64,000 bases of DNA from Halococcoides cellulosivorans (GCF_003058365.1 NZ_CP028858.1:186001-250000), one strand, 5' to 3'; counted from the stretch's first letter, positions 49,255 to 61,857 are shown. Notes: generated from the letters alone by a model not told the origin. A program made the numbers and translations.

Positions 49255-50754
49255 ATGGAACTTCCCGACACGCAGGCAGCGGTCCTCGACGCCGCGAGTG
49301 CGACCGAGCGGCGGTCGGTCGAGGTGATTGCCGACGATATCGGCGTCCCACCGGCGGCCGCGCGCCGGGGGGCGCTCGAACTCGCGGATCGGGGCCTGCT
49401 CGACGTGGACAGCGAGACCGAGGTGTCGATCAGCGTGACCGCGGAGGGCCAGCAGTATCTCGACGAGGGCCTCCCCGAGGTCCGCCTGTATCGGGCCGCC
49501 GTCGACGCCGGCGCGGACACCGATCCTGTCGAGATGGGGCCGCTCCTCGGCGCGGCCGCCCTCGACGGCCCGGCGGTCGACATCGCGCTGTCGAACTTCG
49601 CGCGGAAAGGCTACGGGTCGATCGACGCGGGCGCGGTCGAGGCGAGCGACGCCGATCCCGACGCCGACCCGGAGGCGGCGGCGCTCGCGGCGGTGGCCGA
49701 CGGCGAGAGCGCCGACGAGGGCGTCCTCGATCGCCTCGAATCGCGCGGCCTGATCGAGCGCGCCGAGCGGACCGTCGATCGAGTGACGCTGACCGAGGCG
49801 GGCGTGACCGCGATGATGGAGGGCGTGGAGGCCGTCGACCGCGTCGATCAGGTCACCGGCGATCTGCTCGCGAGCGGTGACTGGCGCGACGTCGAGTTCG
49901 CAGCCTACGACGTCGAAGCCGACGCGCCCGCGCGTGATCCGGGGCGGATGCACCCGCTGCGCGCGATGGCCGAGCGCGTCAAGGAGGTCCTCGTCGGCAT
50001 GGGGTTCGAGGAGATGGACGGGCCCCACGCCGACGCGGAGTTTTGGATCAACGACTGTCTGTATATGCCCCAGGACCACCCCGCGCGCACGCACTGGGAC
50101 CAGTTCAAACTCGACGTGCCGCCGATGGCCGAGTTGCCCGACGAGGTGCGTGACGCCGTCGAGCGCGCCCACCGCGAGGGCGTCGGCCCGGACGGCGACG
50201 GCTATCACTCCCCCTGGGGCGAGGAGATGGCCCGGGAGGTCGACCTGCGTGGCCACACGACCTCACTCTCGGCCCGGCATCTCGCGGGCGTCGCGCGTGG
50301 CGACCTCGAACCGCCACAGCGGTTCTTTTCGGTGCAGAAAGCCTATCGGAACGACGAGATCGACCCGACCCACCTCCTGGAGTTCTTCCAGATCGAGGGG
50401 TGGGTGATGGCCGAGGACCTCTCGGTGCGGGATCTGATGGGCACCTTCGAGGAGTTCTACGCGCAGTTCGGGATCACTGACCTGGAGTTCAAGCCCACCT
50501 ACAACCCCTACACCGAGCCGAGTTTCGAGCTGTTCGGGGAGCACCCCGTCACGGGCGAGGTCGTCGAGATCGGGAACTCCGGCCTGTTCCGCCCGGAGAT
50601 GCTCGACCCGCTCGGCGTCGACTGTTCGGTGATGGCGTGGGGGCTCGCGCTCGAACGGCTGATGATGCTCGTCACGGGGGCCGAGGACATCCGTGACGTC
50701 CACGGGACGCTCGTGGATCTGGAGTATCTGCGGACCGAGGAGGTGCGATACTGA
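49255..50754 (+). CDS. pheS: Phenylalanyl-tRNA synthetase alpha subunit
   Basis: 499 residues starting 'MELPDTQAAVLDAASATERR'. The N-terminal about 230 residues contain winged-helix modules ('VEVIADDIGVPPAAARRGAL'), as in archaeal/eukaryotic PheS. The catalytic class II core has motif 1 near 'HPLRAMAERVKEVLVGMGFE', motif 2 'FFSVQKAYRNDEIDPTHLLE' and motif 3 'VMAWGLALERLMMLVTG'. With PheT it forms the (alpha-beta)2 enzyme that charges tRNA-Phe. The stop overlaps the pheT start by one base, so the two subunits are made together. Confidence 0.97.
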   Translation: MELPDTQAAVLDAASATERRSVEVIADDIGVPPAAARRGALELADRGLLDVDSETEVSISVTAEGQQYLDEGLPEVRLYRAAVDAGADTDPVEMGPLLGAAALDGPAVDIALSNFARKGYGSIDAGAVEASDADPDADPEAAALAAVADGESADEGVLDRLESRGLIERAERTVDRVTLTEAGVTAMMEGVEAVDRVDQVTGDLLASGDWRDVEFAAYDVEADAPARDPGRMHPLRAMAERVKEVLVGMGFEEMDGPHADAEFWINDCLYMPQDHPARTHWDQFKLDVPPMAELPDEVRDAVERAHREGVGPDGDGYHSPWGEEMAREVDLRGHTTSLSARHLAGVARGDLEPPQRFFSVQKAYRNDEIDPTHLLEFFQIEGWVMAEDLSVRDLMGTFEEFYAQFGITDLEFKPTYNPYTEPSFELFGEHPVTGEVVEIGNSGLFRPEMLDPLGVDCSVMAWGLALERLMMLVTGAEDIRDVHGTLVDLEYLRTEEVRY

Positions 50755-52499
50755 TGCCCACCGTCGACGTCGATCCCGACGACCTTCGGGACCTGACCGG
50801 CCACGAGGAGAAAAGCGACGACGACCTGCGCGCGGACCTGTTCGAACTCGGCCTCGAATACGAGGGCGAGACCGAGGAGGGCCTCCGTTTCGAGTTCGAG
50901 CCCGATCGCCTGGATCGCCTCTCGGTCGAGGGTGTCGCGCGATCGCTGCGGTATCAGTACGGCGACGATCGCGGGGTGTACGTTCCACCGACGAACGACC
51001 CCGAGTGGACGATCAGCGTCGAAGACGTGCCCGACGAGCGGCCCTACGTCACCGGCGCGGTCGTCCGGGGCCTGGACCTGGACGAGGCGACACTCGACTC
51101 GCTGATCCAGTTGCAGGAGAAACTCCACGCGACGATGGGGCGCAAGCGCGCGAAAGGCGCGATCGGTGTCCACGACCTGACGATGCTGAAAGGCGAATCG
51201 ATCGCTGCGGACGAGGGCGACGATTCCGAATCGGGCGCGCCAACCGACGGGGAGAAGCAGATTACGTACACCGGGGTCGCCCCCGACGGCGATCGGTTCG
51301 TCCCCCTGGAGGGCGACGCGGAGCTAACGCCTGGGGAGGTCATCACCGACCACCACATCGGCCAGGAGTACGCCAGCCTCGTCGCAGACATGGACCGCGT
51401 GCCCGCGATCTACGACGCGATCGGCCTCTTTTCGTTCCCGCCGGTGGTCAACGGCCGCCGGACGGAGGTGACGACCGAGTCGCGCGATCTGTTCATCGAG
51501 ATGACGGGGACCGACCAGTGGACGATCGATCGGATGCTCGCGATCGTCTGTTATGCGCTGTCGGCCCGGGGCGGCACGATCGAATCCGTCCGCGTCGAGT
51601 ACGAGGACGCCCCCGACGAGTACCCCGCCGAGTTGGTCCGGCCCGATTTCGAGACGACGACGAAGACGGTCTCCCACGAGCGCATCGAGACCACGCTCGG
51701 GGTCGGCCTCGCGGAGGATCGTGTGATCGACCTGCTCGAACGGTCGGGCCTCGACGCCACCGTCTCGGACGGCGAGTATACCGTCGCGATTCCGCCCTAC
51801 CGGGTCGACGTGCGCCACCCGGTCGACGTGGTCGACGACGTCGGGCGCGCGTACGGATTCAACGACCTCGACTCGCGGTACCCGGACGTGAGTACGATCG
51901 GCGGGCGCCACGACCGCTCGCGGCTCGAAGAGGCGGTCCGGACCGCGCTCGTCGGCCACGGCTTCCAGGACCTCCTGAACTTCCATCTCACGAGCGAGGC
52001 CGACGTCCTCGACCGGATGGACCTCGCGCCCGACGACGAGGCGTTCGGCGCGCACTCGCCCGCGTGCGTGAAGAACCCCTATAGCGAGGCCTACACTGTC
52101 GTCCGGACGTGGCTGTTGCCCTCGATCGTCCAGGTCTTCGAGAACAACACGCACCGACGCTACCCACAGGATCTCGCGGAGGTGGGCTTCGTCGCCCATC
52201 GGGACGACGATCGGACGACGCGGGTCGCGGAATCACACCACGTCGCGGGCGCACTCGCGCGTCACGACGCCTCCTACGAGGACGCGAAATCGCGGCTCCA
52301 GGCGCTCGTCGCGGACTTCGGTGGCGAGTTGGCGACGCCTCCGATCGACCATCCGAGCTTCCTCGACGGTCGCGTCGCGGCAGTCGAGATCGACGGCGAG
52401 CGCGTCGGCGTGATCGGTGAACTGCACCCCGCGGTGCTCGTCGAGCACGACCTCGAAGTCCCCGTCGCGGCCTTCGAGTTCGACCTCGCGGCGCTGTAG
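50754..52499 (+). CDS. pheT: Phenylalanyl-tRNA synthetase beta subunit
   Basis: 581 residues starting 'MPTVDVDPDDLRDLTGHEEK'. The B3/B4 tRNA-binding and editing region ('IQLQEKLHATMGRKRAKGAI', then 'HHIGQEYASLV') and the B5 domain ('YRVDVRHPVDVVDDVGRAYG') are visible. A catalytic-like core without active residues follows. Length is usual for the archaeal, shorter beta subunit, which lacks the bacterial EMAP-like N-terminal domain. Translationally coupled to pheS; the next gene is convergent (MC1). Confidence 0.97.
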   Translation: MPTVDVDPDDLRDLTGHEEKSDDDLRADLFELGLEYEGETEEGLRFEFEPDRLDRLSVEGVARSLRYQYGDDRGVYVPPTNDPEWTISVEDVPDERPYVTGAVVRGLDLDEATLDSLIQLQEKLHATMGRKRAKGAIGVHDLTMLKGESIAADEGDDSESGAPTDGEKQITYTGVAPDGDRFVPLEGDAELTPGEVITDHHIGQEYASLVADMDRVPAIYDAIGLFSFPPVVNGRRTEVTTESRDLFIEMTGTDQWTIDRMLAIVCYALSARGGTIESVRVEYEDAPDEYPAELVRPDFETTTKTVSHERIETTLGVGLAEDRVIDLLERSGLDATVSDGEYTVAIPPYRVDVRHPVDVVDDVGRAYGFNDLDSRYPDVSTIGGRHDRSRLEEAVRTALVGHGFQDLLNFHLTSEADVLDRMDLAPDDEAFGAHSPACVKNPYSEAYTVVRTWLLPSIVQVFENNTHRRYPQDLAEVGFVAHRDDDRTTRVAESHHVAGALARHDASYEDAKSRLQALVADFGGELATPPIDHPSFLDGRVAAVEIDGERVGVIGELHPAVLVEHDLEVPVAAFEFDLAAL

Positions 52500-52648
52500 T
52501 CATTCGTTTTCGAGCGGCGACGCTCTCCAGAAGACTGTCGCGCGGCCGGAGAGCGACCGGTCATACCACGCTCTCACGTCGGGTCCCGGCCGCGTGGGAT
52601 GCCGCGCGACCGACGGGAGGAGCCGAGTACGGATAGGCGATGCGAACC

Positions 52649-52966
52649 CTAGATCTCTTCGAGGTGCTCGACGCCCTCCTTCGAGACGTTGCCCTTGGTG
52701 ATCTCGGTGGGCATCCAGTCGGGCTTGTCGTCGGGCGCGCGCTCGTTCCAGGCCCAGCCCTCGTAGACGTGGACCTTGGTCGTGCCCTTCTCGCGGAGCT
52801 GGATCGTCGTCGAGTTCGCCTTCGCGGCGACCTCCGAATCCGCCGGATCCAGCCGTCGCGCGGCCTTCAACGCGGCTTGCCGCGGTGTTCGTCCGGAGAA
52901 TACGCTCGGTTCCTCGCCGCCAGTTTCCCGCAGCGCGAAGTTGCGCTTGTCGGTGTCTTGTGCCAT
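52649..52966 (-). CDS. MC1-family non-histone chromosomal protein
   Basis: 105 residues from the ATG at 52966 ('MAQDTDKRNFALRETGGEEP'). The MC1 core is plain: 'KRNFALRETGGEEPSVFSGR', 'TPRQAALKAARRLDPADSEV' and 'TKVHVYEGWAWNERAPDDKP'. MC1 bends DNA and packages the chromosome in halophilic and methanogenic archaea. A TATA box on the minus strand (52999-53014) precedes it. It converges on pheT and is divergent from the small AbrB-like gene. Confidence 0.93.
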   Translation of the reverse strand: MAQDTDKRNFALRETGGEEPSVFSGRTPRQAALKAARRLDPADSEVAAKANSTTIQLREKGTTKVHVYEGWAWNERAPDDKPDWMPTEITKGNVSKEGVEHLEEI

Positions 52967-52998
52967 GGGATGGCCTCTCCATGCAAACCCAGCGCAGG

Positions 52999-53014
52999 AT
53001 TCATAATAAAAATA
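52999..53014 (-). promoter_or_regulatory. TATA box of the MC1 gene
   Basis: On the minus strand 'gtatttttattatgaa' lies about 33-48 bases before the ATG at 52966, an AT-rich island in GC-rich surroundings. Confidence 0.6.
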
Positions 53015-53153
53015 CCCCCCAGACGACGGAGGGGTCGCCGTGAAGTTTATACGCTGTCGGTATTCACCCGGTCGATCACCGCTCGATCGGGCTTCGAACG
53101 CGTCCAGGGCGGCCGATCGAGGGTGCGCGCTGGCGTCCCGCGCACCGAGCGCG

Positions 53154-53167
53154 GTACACTTAAGTTC
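53154..53167 (+). promoter_or_regulatory. TATA box for the small gene before pyrD
   Basis: 'gtacacttaagttc' is centred about 41 bases before the ATG at 53201. A second AT patch 'gaagtttatacg' at 53042-53053 could be an additional upstream promoter. Confidence 0.45.
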
Positions 53168-53200
53168 GTCCTGCGGCGAGCATGCACCCACGAGTGCCCG

Positions 53201-53398
53201 ATGGTCCGAAAGAAGAAGCTCAGCCCGAGTGGGGCCAAAGACGAGGACGGCGAGTATCACAACGTCCATATCAATCTCCACGAGGACGAACTGTCTGTCG
53301 CGGGCATGGAGATCGGTGACGAGGTCTTCGTCCGCGTTCGTGATAACAAGATCATCATCCAGAAAGCCGATCAGGATGACGTCGAACACGACTTCTAG
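53201..53398 (+). CDS. Small SpoVT/AbrB-like protein
   Basis: 65 residues starting 'MVRKKKLSPSGAKDEDGEYH'. The core 'HNVHINLHEDELSVAGMEIG', 'DEVFVRVRDNKIIIQKADQD' is a single swapped-hairpin AbrB-like unit, as in many small haloarchaeal proteins; it probably dimerises and may bind DNA. The first residues are basic, as expected for a DNA-binding arm. It lies 9 bases before pyrD and is probably co-transcribed with it, so it may regulate pyrimidine genes (inference). Confidence 0.82.
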   Translation: MVRKKKLSPSGAKDEDGEYHNVHINLHEDELSVAGMEIGDEVFVRVRDNKIIIQKADQDDVEHDF

Positions 53399-53407
53399 GG
53401 TGGATCA

Positions 53408-54454
53408 GTGACATTCTACGAAGCCGTTCGACCACTGGTTTTTCGACTCGACCCCGAGCAGGCCCACCACCTCGTCGCACGCGGCCTGGGGCTCGTCGAC
53501 GGGACGCCGATCGAACGGGCCATGGGGGCCGCGCTGACCGTCGAGGACGACCGATTGGGGACCGAAGCGTTCGGCTGTGAGTTCGCGTCGCCGGTCGGCG
53601 TCGCCGCGGGCTTCGACAAGAACGCCGAGTTCCCGAGCGCCCTTGGGGCGCTCGGGTTCGGACACCTCGAAGTCGGTGGTGTCACGCCCGACTCGCGCGC
53701 GGGCAACCCTCGCCCACGGATCTTCCGCCTCGTCGAGGACGAGGGCGTCATCAATCGGATGGGGCTCAACAACGACGGGGCCCGCGTCGTCGGTGATCGC
53801 CTGCGCGGGCGGGCGATCGATCACCCCGTGGGGGTCAACCTCGCGGTGGGCGATCACGCCGAGGACGAACCGGCGGCCTACCGCGAGAGCTACGAGGGCG
53901 TCGCGGGCGCGGGCGATTTCTATGTGATCAACGTCTCCTGTCCGAACGCCGAGGGCGTGCGCGATTTGCAGGACCGCGAGAAACTGGAGGCCATCGTCGA
54001 GACACTCCAGGACGCGGGCGCTGCACCGTTGCTCATCAAGGTCTCGCCCGACCTCTCAGAGTCCGCGCTCGCGGACGTCGTCGAGGTCGTCGAGCAGTTC
54101 GATCTCGCGGGCCTGGTCGCGACGAACACCACGACCGACCGGCCCGAGGGCCTCTCGGGGCCCACGGAGGAGGCAGGCGGGCTCTCCGGGCGGCCGTTAG
54201 CCGATCGATCGACCGAAGTCGTCCGTCAGCTGGCCCGCTGCACGGACAAACCGATCGTCGGCGTCGGTGGCGTGTTCACCGCTGCGGACGCCTACGACAA
54301 GCTCCGCGCGGGCGCGTCGCTCGTGCAGGTCTACACCGGCCTGATCTATCGGGGCCCGACGGTCGCCCGCTCGATCAACACGGGACTGCTCACGCTCATG
54401 GAGCGCGACGGATACGAGTCGATCGACGCCGTCGTCGGTGCGGACCTCGAATAG
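53408..54454 (+). CDS. pyrD: Dihydroorotate dehydrogenase, quinone-type (class 2)
   Basis: 348 residues from the GTG at 53408 (VTFYEAVRPLVFRLDP). The N-terminal helical extension ('RLDPEQAHHLVARGLGLVDG') that contacts the membrane in class 2 enzymes is present. FMN-site motifs are 'GVAAGFDKNAEFPSALGALG', 'INRMGLNNDGARVVGDRL', 'FYVINVSCPNAEGVRDLQDR' (with the catalytic Ser region) and 'KPIVGVGGVFTAADAYDKLR'. It oxidises dihydroorotate to orotate in pyrimidine synthesis, passing electrons to quinone. It is preceded by the AbrB-like gene and followed by the rRNA promoter region. Confidence 0.96.
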   Translation: MTFYEAVRPLVFRLDPEQAHHLVARGLGLVDGTPIERAMGAALTVEDDRLGTEAFGCEFASPVGVAAGFDKNAEFPSALGALGFGHLEVGGVTPDSRAGNPRPRIFRLVEDEGVINRMGLNNDGARVVGDRLRGRAIDHPVGVNLAVGDHAEDEPAAYRESYEGVAGAGDFYVINVSCPNAEGVRDLQDREKLEAIVETLQDAGAAPLLIKVSPDLSESALADVVEVVEQFDLAGLVATNTTTDRPEGLSGPTEEAGGLSGRPLADRSTEVVRQLARCTDKPIVGVGGVFTAADAYDKLRAGASLVQVYTGLIYRGPTVARSINTGLLTLMERDGYESIDAVVGADLE

Positions 54455-54591
54455 GCGCTTTTCGGCGGTGTATCGGGCGGTTTGTGACGTTCCACAGCGC
54501 CAGGATTGCCGATCTGATTCGCCCGTCCGAACGTGGGTCGTTCACGTACCCCTATCCATTGTAATCGCATGACGGGGCGGCGACGAGACGA

Positions 54592-54609
54592 CGCACTTAT
54601 ATGCATGCC
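54592..54609 (+). promoter_or_regulatory. rRNA promoter element 1
   Basis: 'cgcacttatatgcatgcc', the most distal TATA-like element, with the same 'gacgc-ctta' lead as the later copies (one base different). Confidence 0.65.
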
Positions 54610-54680
54610 CCCTCTCGGATGAAATACGTCGCGGCGCAGGCCCGCAACGGTCTGCCCGGACGCGATCGAACGCACTCCGA

Positions 54681-54699
54681 TCCGACGCCCTTAAACGGA
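54681..54699 (+). promoter_or_regulatory. rRNA promoter element 2
   Basis: 'tccgacgcccttaaacgga', first of three elements that start exactly with 'tccgacgccctta' and are spaced by about 80 bases. Confidence 0.8.
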
Positions 54700-54761
54700 A
54701 CGGGCGATTCGGAGTGGAACACGCGCGGTCCGACGTCGGACGCGATTCCGACTCGGATCGA

Positions 54762-54780
54762 TCCGACGCCCTTATATGGT
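54762..54780 (+). promoter_or_regulatory. rRNA promoter element 3
   Basis: 'tccgacgcccttatatggt', the best TATA match, again followed by 'aagggcgattcgga' as in element 2. Confidence 0.82.
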
Positions 54781-54840
54781 AAGGGCGATTCGGAAATAAA
54801 CACGCACGGCCCGACGTCGGGCGAATCCGACGAGGGACGA

Positions 54841-54860
54841 TCCGACGCCCTTAAGTGTAA
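54841..54860 (+). promoter_or_regulatory. rRNA promoter element 4
   Basis: 'tccgacgcccttaagtgtaa', third exact copy of the 13-base lead, followed by 'aggggcgctcgga'. Confidence 0.8.
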
Positions 54861-54935
54861 AGGGGCGCTCGGATGTGATGCGAACGCGGCCGGTGGAGGC
54901 CGGACGGTCTCCCGCCGCACGGATCGCCACGCCGG

Positions 54936-54955
54936 TTCGAAGGGTTTATGCCCTT
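54936..54955 (+). promoter_or_regulatory. rRNA promoter element 5
   Basis: 'ttcgaagggtttatgccctt', a proximal TATA-like element that differs from the repeated family in its lead sequence. Confidence 0.55.
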
Positions 54956-55027
54956 CACCGGAGTAAGACGCGATCCGAACGGAATGAGGATTCCACCCCT
55001 GCGGTCCGCCGTAAAGATGGGATCTGA

Positions 55028-55061
55028 TGTCAGCCTTGATGGTTCGGTGACACTCGGTCGG
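55028..55061 (+). other. 5' strand of the 16S processing stem (bulge-helix-bulge)
   Basis: This stretch pairs with 56669-56702: 'cagccttgatggttc' and 'ctcggtcgg' are perfectly complementary to the partner, with unequal unpaired bases between the helices, as expected for the archaeal tRNA-splicing-type endonuclease cut site. Confidence 0.85.
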
Positions 55062-55141
55062 CGGGTGTCGTCGAGCTCCCAAACGATAGCACCACACCAG
55101 TTCTGGTGTGGACCCGCCTAACCCCTGGCTTTGCCAGGGAC

Positions 55142-56613
<1,472 letters not shown>

Positions 56614-56668
56614 ACTGACCGGGACTGGGGTTCGCCCCAGCCCACCTTTCGGGATCTCGACGATCTCA

Positions 56669-56702
56669 CCGACCGAGCACTTCAGAACCATCAAGGCTGA
56701 CA
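56669..56702 (+). other. 3' strand of the 16S processing stem
   Basis: Complementary to 55028-55061, through 'ccgaccgag' and 'gaaccatcaaggctgaca', with a bulge ('cacttca') between the two helices. Confidence 0.85.
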
Positions 56703-56712
56703 CCGCAGGGAC

Positions 56713-56784
56713 GGGCCCATAGCTCAGTGGCAGAGCGCCGCCTTTGCAAGGCGGAGGCCCTGGGTTCAAATCCCAGTGGGTCCA
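56713..56784 (+). tRNA. tRNA-Ala (anticodon UGC)
   Basis: The 72-base cloverleaf starts 'gggcccatagctcagtggc', has the anticodon loop 'tttgcaa' (TGC at 56745-56747), the T loop 'ggttcaaatcc' and a closing 'tgggtcc' plus discriminator A. CCA is not encoded. Its place in the 16S-23S spacer is typical for archaea. Confidence 0.97.
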
Positions 56785-56808
56785 TACACCGTCCCCGACT
56801 CGAAGTCG

Positions 56809-56826
56809 CTCCCCTTAAGTGTGGGA
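56809..56826 (+). promoter_or_regulatory. Possible internal promoter in the 16S-23S spacer
   Basis: 'ctccccttaagtgtggga' matches promoter element 4 ('gcccttaagtgt') over most of its length and sits after the tRNA, where a spacer promoter has been described in halophiles. Confidence 0.5.
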
Positions 56827-56925
56827 AGACGTTCGATCGGGTACGGACGACCGATGCACCACCCCGTGTGAGCGCGGGTGGGAAGGGTTGATGCATGCCC
56901 CTCACCGAGGGTATGCGGATGACAC

Positions 56926-56968
56926 CGTGTGTACGTGCGATCCAGGCGTCAACTGGACGTGTTCATCG
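56926..56968 (+). other. 5' strand of the 23S processing stem (bulge-helix-bulge)
   Basis: Pairs with 59938-59980: 'gtgcgatccag' and 'tggacgtgttc' are perfectly complementary to the partner and are separated by unequal bulges ('gcgtcaac'). Confidence 0.85.
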
Positions 56969-57005
56969 AAGTGCAGTGAAGTGAAGTACCGAAGCCACAC
57001 CTGAC

Positions 57006-59918
<2,913 letters not shown>

Positions 59919-59937
59919 CATACACCATGTGGCTCCG

Positions 59938-59980
59938 GACGAACACGTCCAGGCGTTCACTGGATCGCACATACACGCGG
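59938..59980 (+). other. 3' strand of the 23S processing stem
   Basis: Complementary to 56926-56968, with 'gaacacgtcca' and 'ctggatcgcac' forming the two helices. Confidence 0.85.
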
Positions 59981-60026
59981 AAACCGACTGCTGGCCATTC
60001 GCGCGGTTCGACTCCGCGAGTCGGCG

Positions 60027-60148
60027 TTAAGGCGGCCACAGCGGCGGGGCAACACCCGTACCCATTCCGAACACGGAAGTTAAGCCCGCCTGCGTTCCGG
60101 TGAGTACTGGAGTGGGAGACCCTCTGGGAAACTCGGATCGCCGCCTTT
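60027..60148 (+). rRNA. 5S ribosomal RNA
   Basis: Begins 'ttaaggcggccacagcggcg', contains 'cccgtacccattccgaacac' and 'ggaagttaagcccgcctgcg', and ends 'ggatcgccgcctt', which pairs with the start. About 122 bases, as expected. Confidence 0.95.
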
Positions 60149-60170
60149 CATTCTTACCACATTCACGTTC

Positions 60171-60200
60171 GCGAGCGACGGCTATGTCGCTCGCAGTTTT
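60171..60200 (+). terminator. Hairpin terminator of the rRNA operon
   Basis: The stem 'gcgagcgac'/'gtcgctcgc' with loop 'ggctat' is followed by 'agtttt'. A second stem, 'ggctgcac'/'gtgcagcc', follows at 60216-60232. No tRNA is present between 5S and this hairpin. Confidence 0.7.
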
Positions 60201-60253
60201 CGTACCACGAAGAGCGGCTGCACCGTGCAGCCCACTCCTTACCCGTAGTCGTC

Positions 60254-60264
60254 ACGCTTTACCC
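60254..60264 (+). promoter_or_regulatory. TATA box of gatB
   Basis: 'acgctttaccc' is centred about 28 bases before the ATG at 60287, giving gatB its own promoter after the rRNA terminator. Confidence 0.5.
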
Positions 60265-60286
60265 CGTCCCTGTCGAATCCGTCGCC

Positions 60287-61795
60287 ATGAGCGCGGAGGC
60301 GGCCACGAACACCGTCGTCATCGGCCTGGAGGTCCACGTCCAACTCGACACCGCGACGAAGATCTTCTGTGGCTGTGCGACCGAGAGCGCGGACGAGCCG
60401 AACACGAACACCTGCCCGGTCTGTCTCGGCCTGCCGGGATCGCTGCCGGTCCTCAACGAAGCGGCCGTCGAGGCCGCCGTCAAGGTCGGGCGGGCGATCG
60501 ACGCGACGATTCCCGAACGAACCCGATTTCACCGGAAGAACTACTACTACCCCGACTTGCCGAAGAACTTTCAGATCACACAGTACGACGCGCCGATCTG
60601 CCAGGCGGGCACGCTCGAATTCACCCACGAGGGGACGCGCCGATCGATCGGCATCGAGCGCGCCCATCTCGAAGAGGACCCCGGGAGCGTCCGCCACATT
60701 CGCGAGGGGACCGGTCCGATCGACGTCCGGGACTGTTCGATCGACCGCGCGGACTACACCCTGATCGATTACAACCGCGCGGGCACGCCCCTGATGGAGA
60801 TCGTCACCGAACCGGACTTCCGCGATCCCAGCGAGGTGCGGGCCTTCCTGGAGAAACTCGAAGAGATCCTCCAGTACCTAGGCGTCTACGACCCGACAGC
60901 CGACGGCTCGCTCCGTGTCGACGCGAACCTCTCGCTCGTAGACGCGTCGGCGGTCGGTCCCGACGGATCGATCCCCGACGACGTGCTCGTCGAGGCGAAC
61001 CGCACGGAAGTCAAGAACATCTCCAGCCACCGCGGCGCCGAGCGCGCACTCGCCTACGAAGCGTCGCGCCAGCGCGATCTCCTCGCCGCGGGCGAGACCG
61101 TCGCCCAGGAGACCCGCCACTTCAACGAGACCCACGGGAACACCGTCGCGATGCGCTCGAAAGAAGAAGAGAAGGACTATCGCTACTTCCGCGAGGCCGA
61201 CCTCCCACCGCTGGAGGTCAGTCACTGGATCGAGGAGATCCCGATCCCGGAACTGCCCGACGCGCGTCGCGAGCGATTCGGTGCGGAGTACGGCCTCGAC
61301 GACGAGACTGCCGAGAAGTTGATGTCGCGAAAGGCCGTGGCGGACGTCTACGAAGAACTCGCGGGCGCGTACGACCCCGACCTGGTCGCCACCTGGGTTG
61401 CCGACGAACTACTGGGTGAACTCAACTATCGCGATCTGTCGCTCGACGCCGTGACTGATCGCCTCGACGAGGTCGAGCGCCTGGTCGAACTCGTCGCCCG
61501 CGAAGCGATCACCGCGAAAAACGCGCGCGAAGTGGTGCTGCGCGAGATGCTCGACGCGGGCGCAGATCCCGATACGGTCGTCGAGCGCGAAGGCCTGGGC
61601 ACGGTCGCCGACGACGCAGTCGCCGAGGCCGTCGCCGCTGCGATCGCGGACAACCCCGACGCCGTCGCGGACTACCACGACGGCGAAGACGGCGCACTGA
61701 ACTTTCTCGTTGGCCAGGTCATGCAACAGACGGGTGGCTCGGCCGACCCGGGAACGGTCAACGAGCGGCTACGCGAACGCCTCGACAGCGAGTGA
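60287..61795 (+). CDS. gatB: Aspartyl/glutamyl-tRNA amidotransferase subunit B
   Basis: 502 residues starting 'MSAEAATNTVVIGLEVHVQL'. Kinase-domain signatures are 'GLEVHVQLDTATKIFCGCAT', 'NTCPVCLGLPGSLPVLNEAA' (zinc-type Cys pairs CxC and CxxC), 'HRKNYYYPDLPKNFQITQYD' and 'DYNRAGTPLMEIVTEPDF'. The C-terminal tail domain (about 350-500) has the YqeY-like 'LVGQVMQQTGGSADPGTVNE'. GatB phosphorylates and amidates mischarged Glu-tRNA-Gln or Asp-tRNA-Asn with GatA and GatC, which are not in this window. Confidence 0.97.
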   Translation: MSAEAATNTVVIGLEVHVQLDTATKIFCGCATESADEPNTNTCPVCLGLPGSLPVLNEAAVEAAVKVGRAIDATIPERTRFHRKNYYYPDLPKNFQITQYDAPICQAGTLEFTHEGTRRSIGIERAHLEEDPGSVRHIREGTGPIDVRDCSIDRADYTLIDYNRAGTPLMEIVTEPDFRDPSEVRAFLEKLEEILQYLGVYDPTADGSLRVDANLSLVDASAVGPDGSIPDDVLVEANRTEVKNISSHRGAERALAYEASRQRDLLAAGETVAQETRHFNETHGNTVAMRSKEEEKDYRYFREADLPPLEVSHWIEEIPIPELPDARRERFGAEYGLDDETAEKLMSRKAVADVYEELAGAYDPDLVATWVADELLGELNYRDLSLDAVTDRLDEVERLVELVAREAITAKNAREVVLREMLDAGADPDTVVEREGLGTVADDAVAEAVAAAIADNPDAVADYHDGEDGALNFLVGQVMQQTGGSADPGTVNERLRERLDSE

Positions 61796-61857
61796 CGGCC
61801 CACGTCCGCAATTGACGCGACGATCAGGTTCTTTCTCCTCGCGCTCGAACACCAGCT

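Larger units (their letters stand above)
54455..55141 (+). promoter_or_regulatory. rRNA operon promoter and leader region
   Basis: About 690 bases without protein genes. It contains five TATA-like promoter elements (listed separately), two near-perfect palindromes 'gtccgacgtcggac' (54728-54741) and 'gcccgacgtcgggc' (54809-54822), and the 5' strand of the 16S processing stem (55028-55061). Closer to 16S are two small hairpins (55092-55111 and 55122-55139). The organisation matches the multi-promoter rRNA leaders known in halophilic archaea. Confidence 0.9.

Noticed and set aside
60149-60286. tRNA gene after 5S
   Set aside because: No T-loop 'GTTCGAATC'-like sequence or acceptor pairing; only two hairpins are present.
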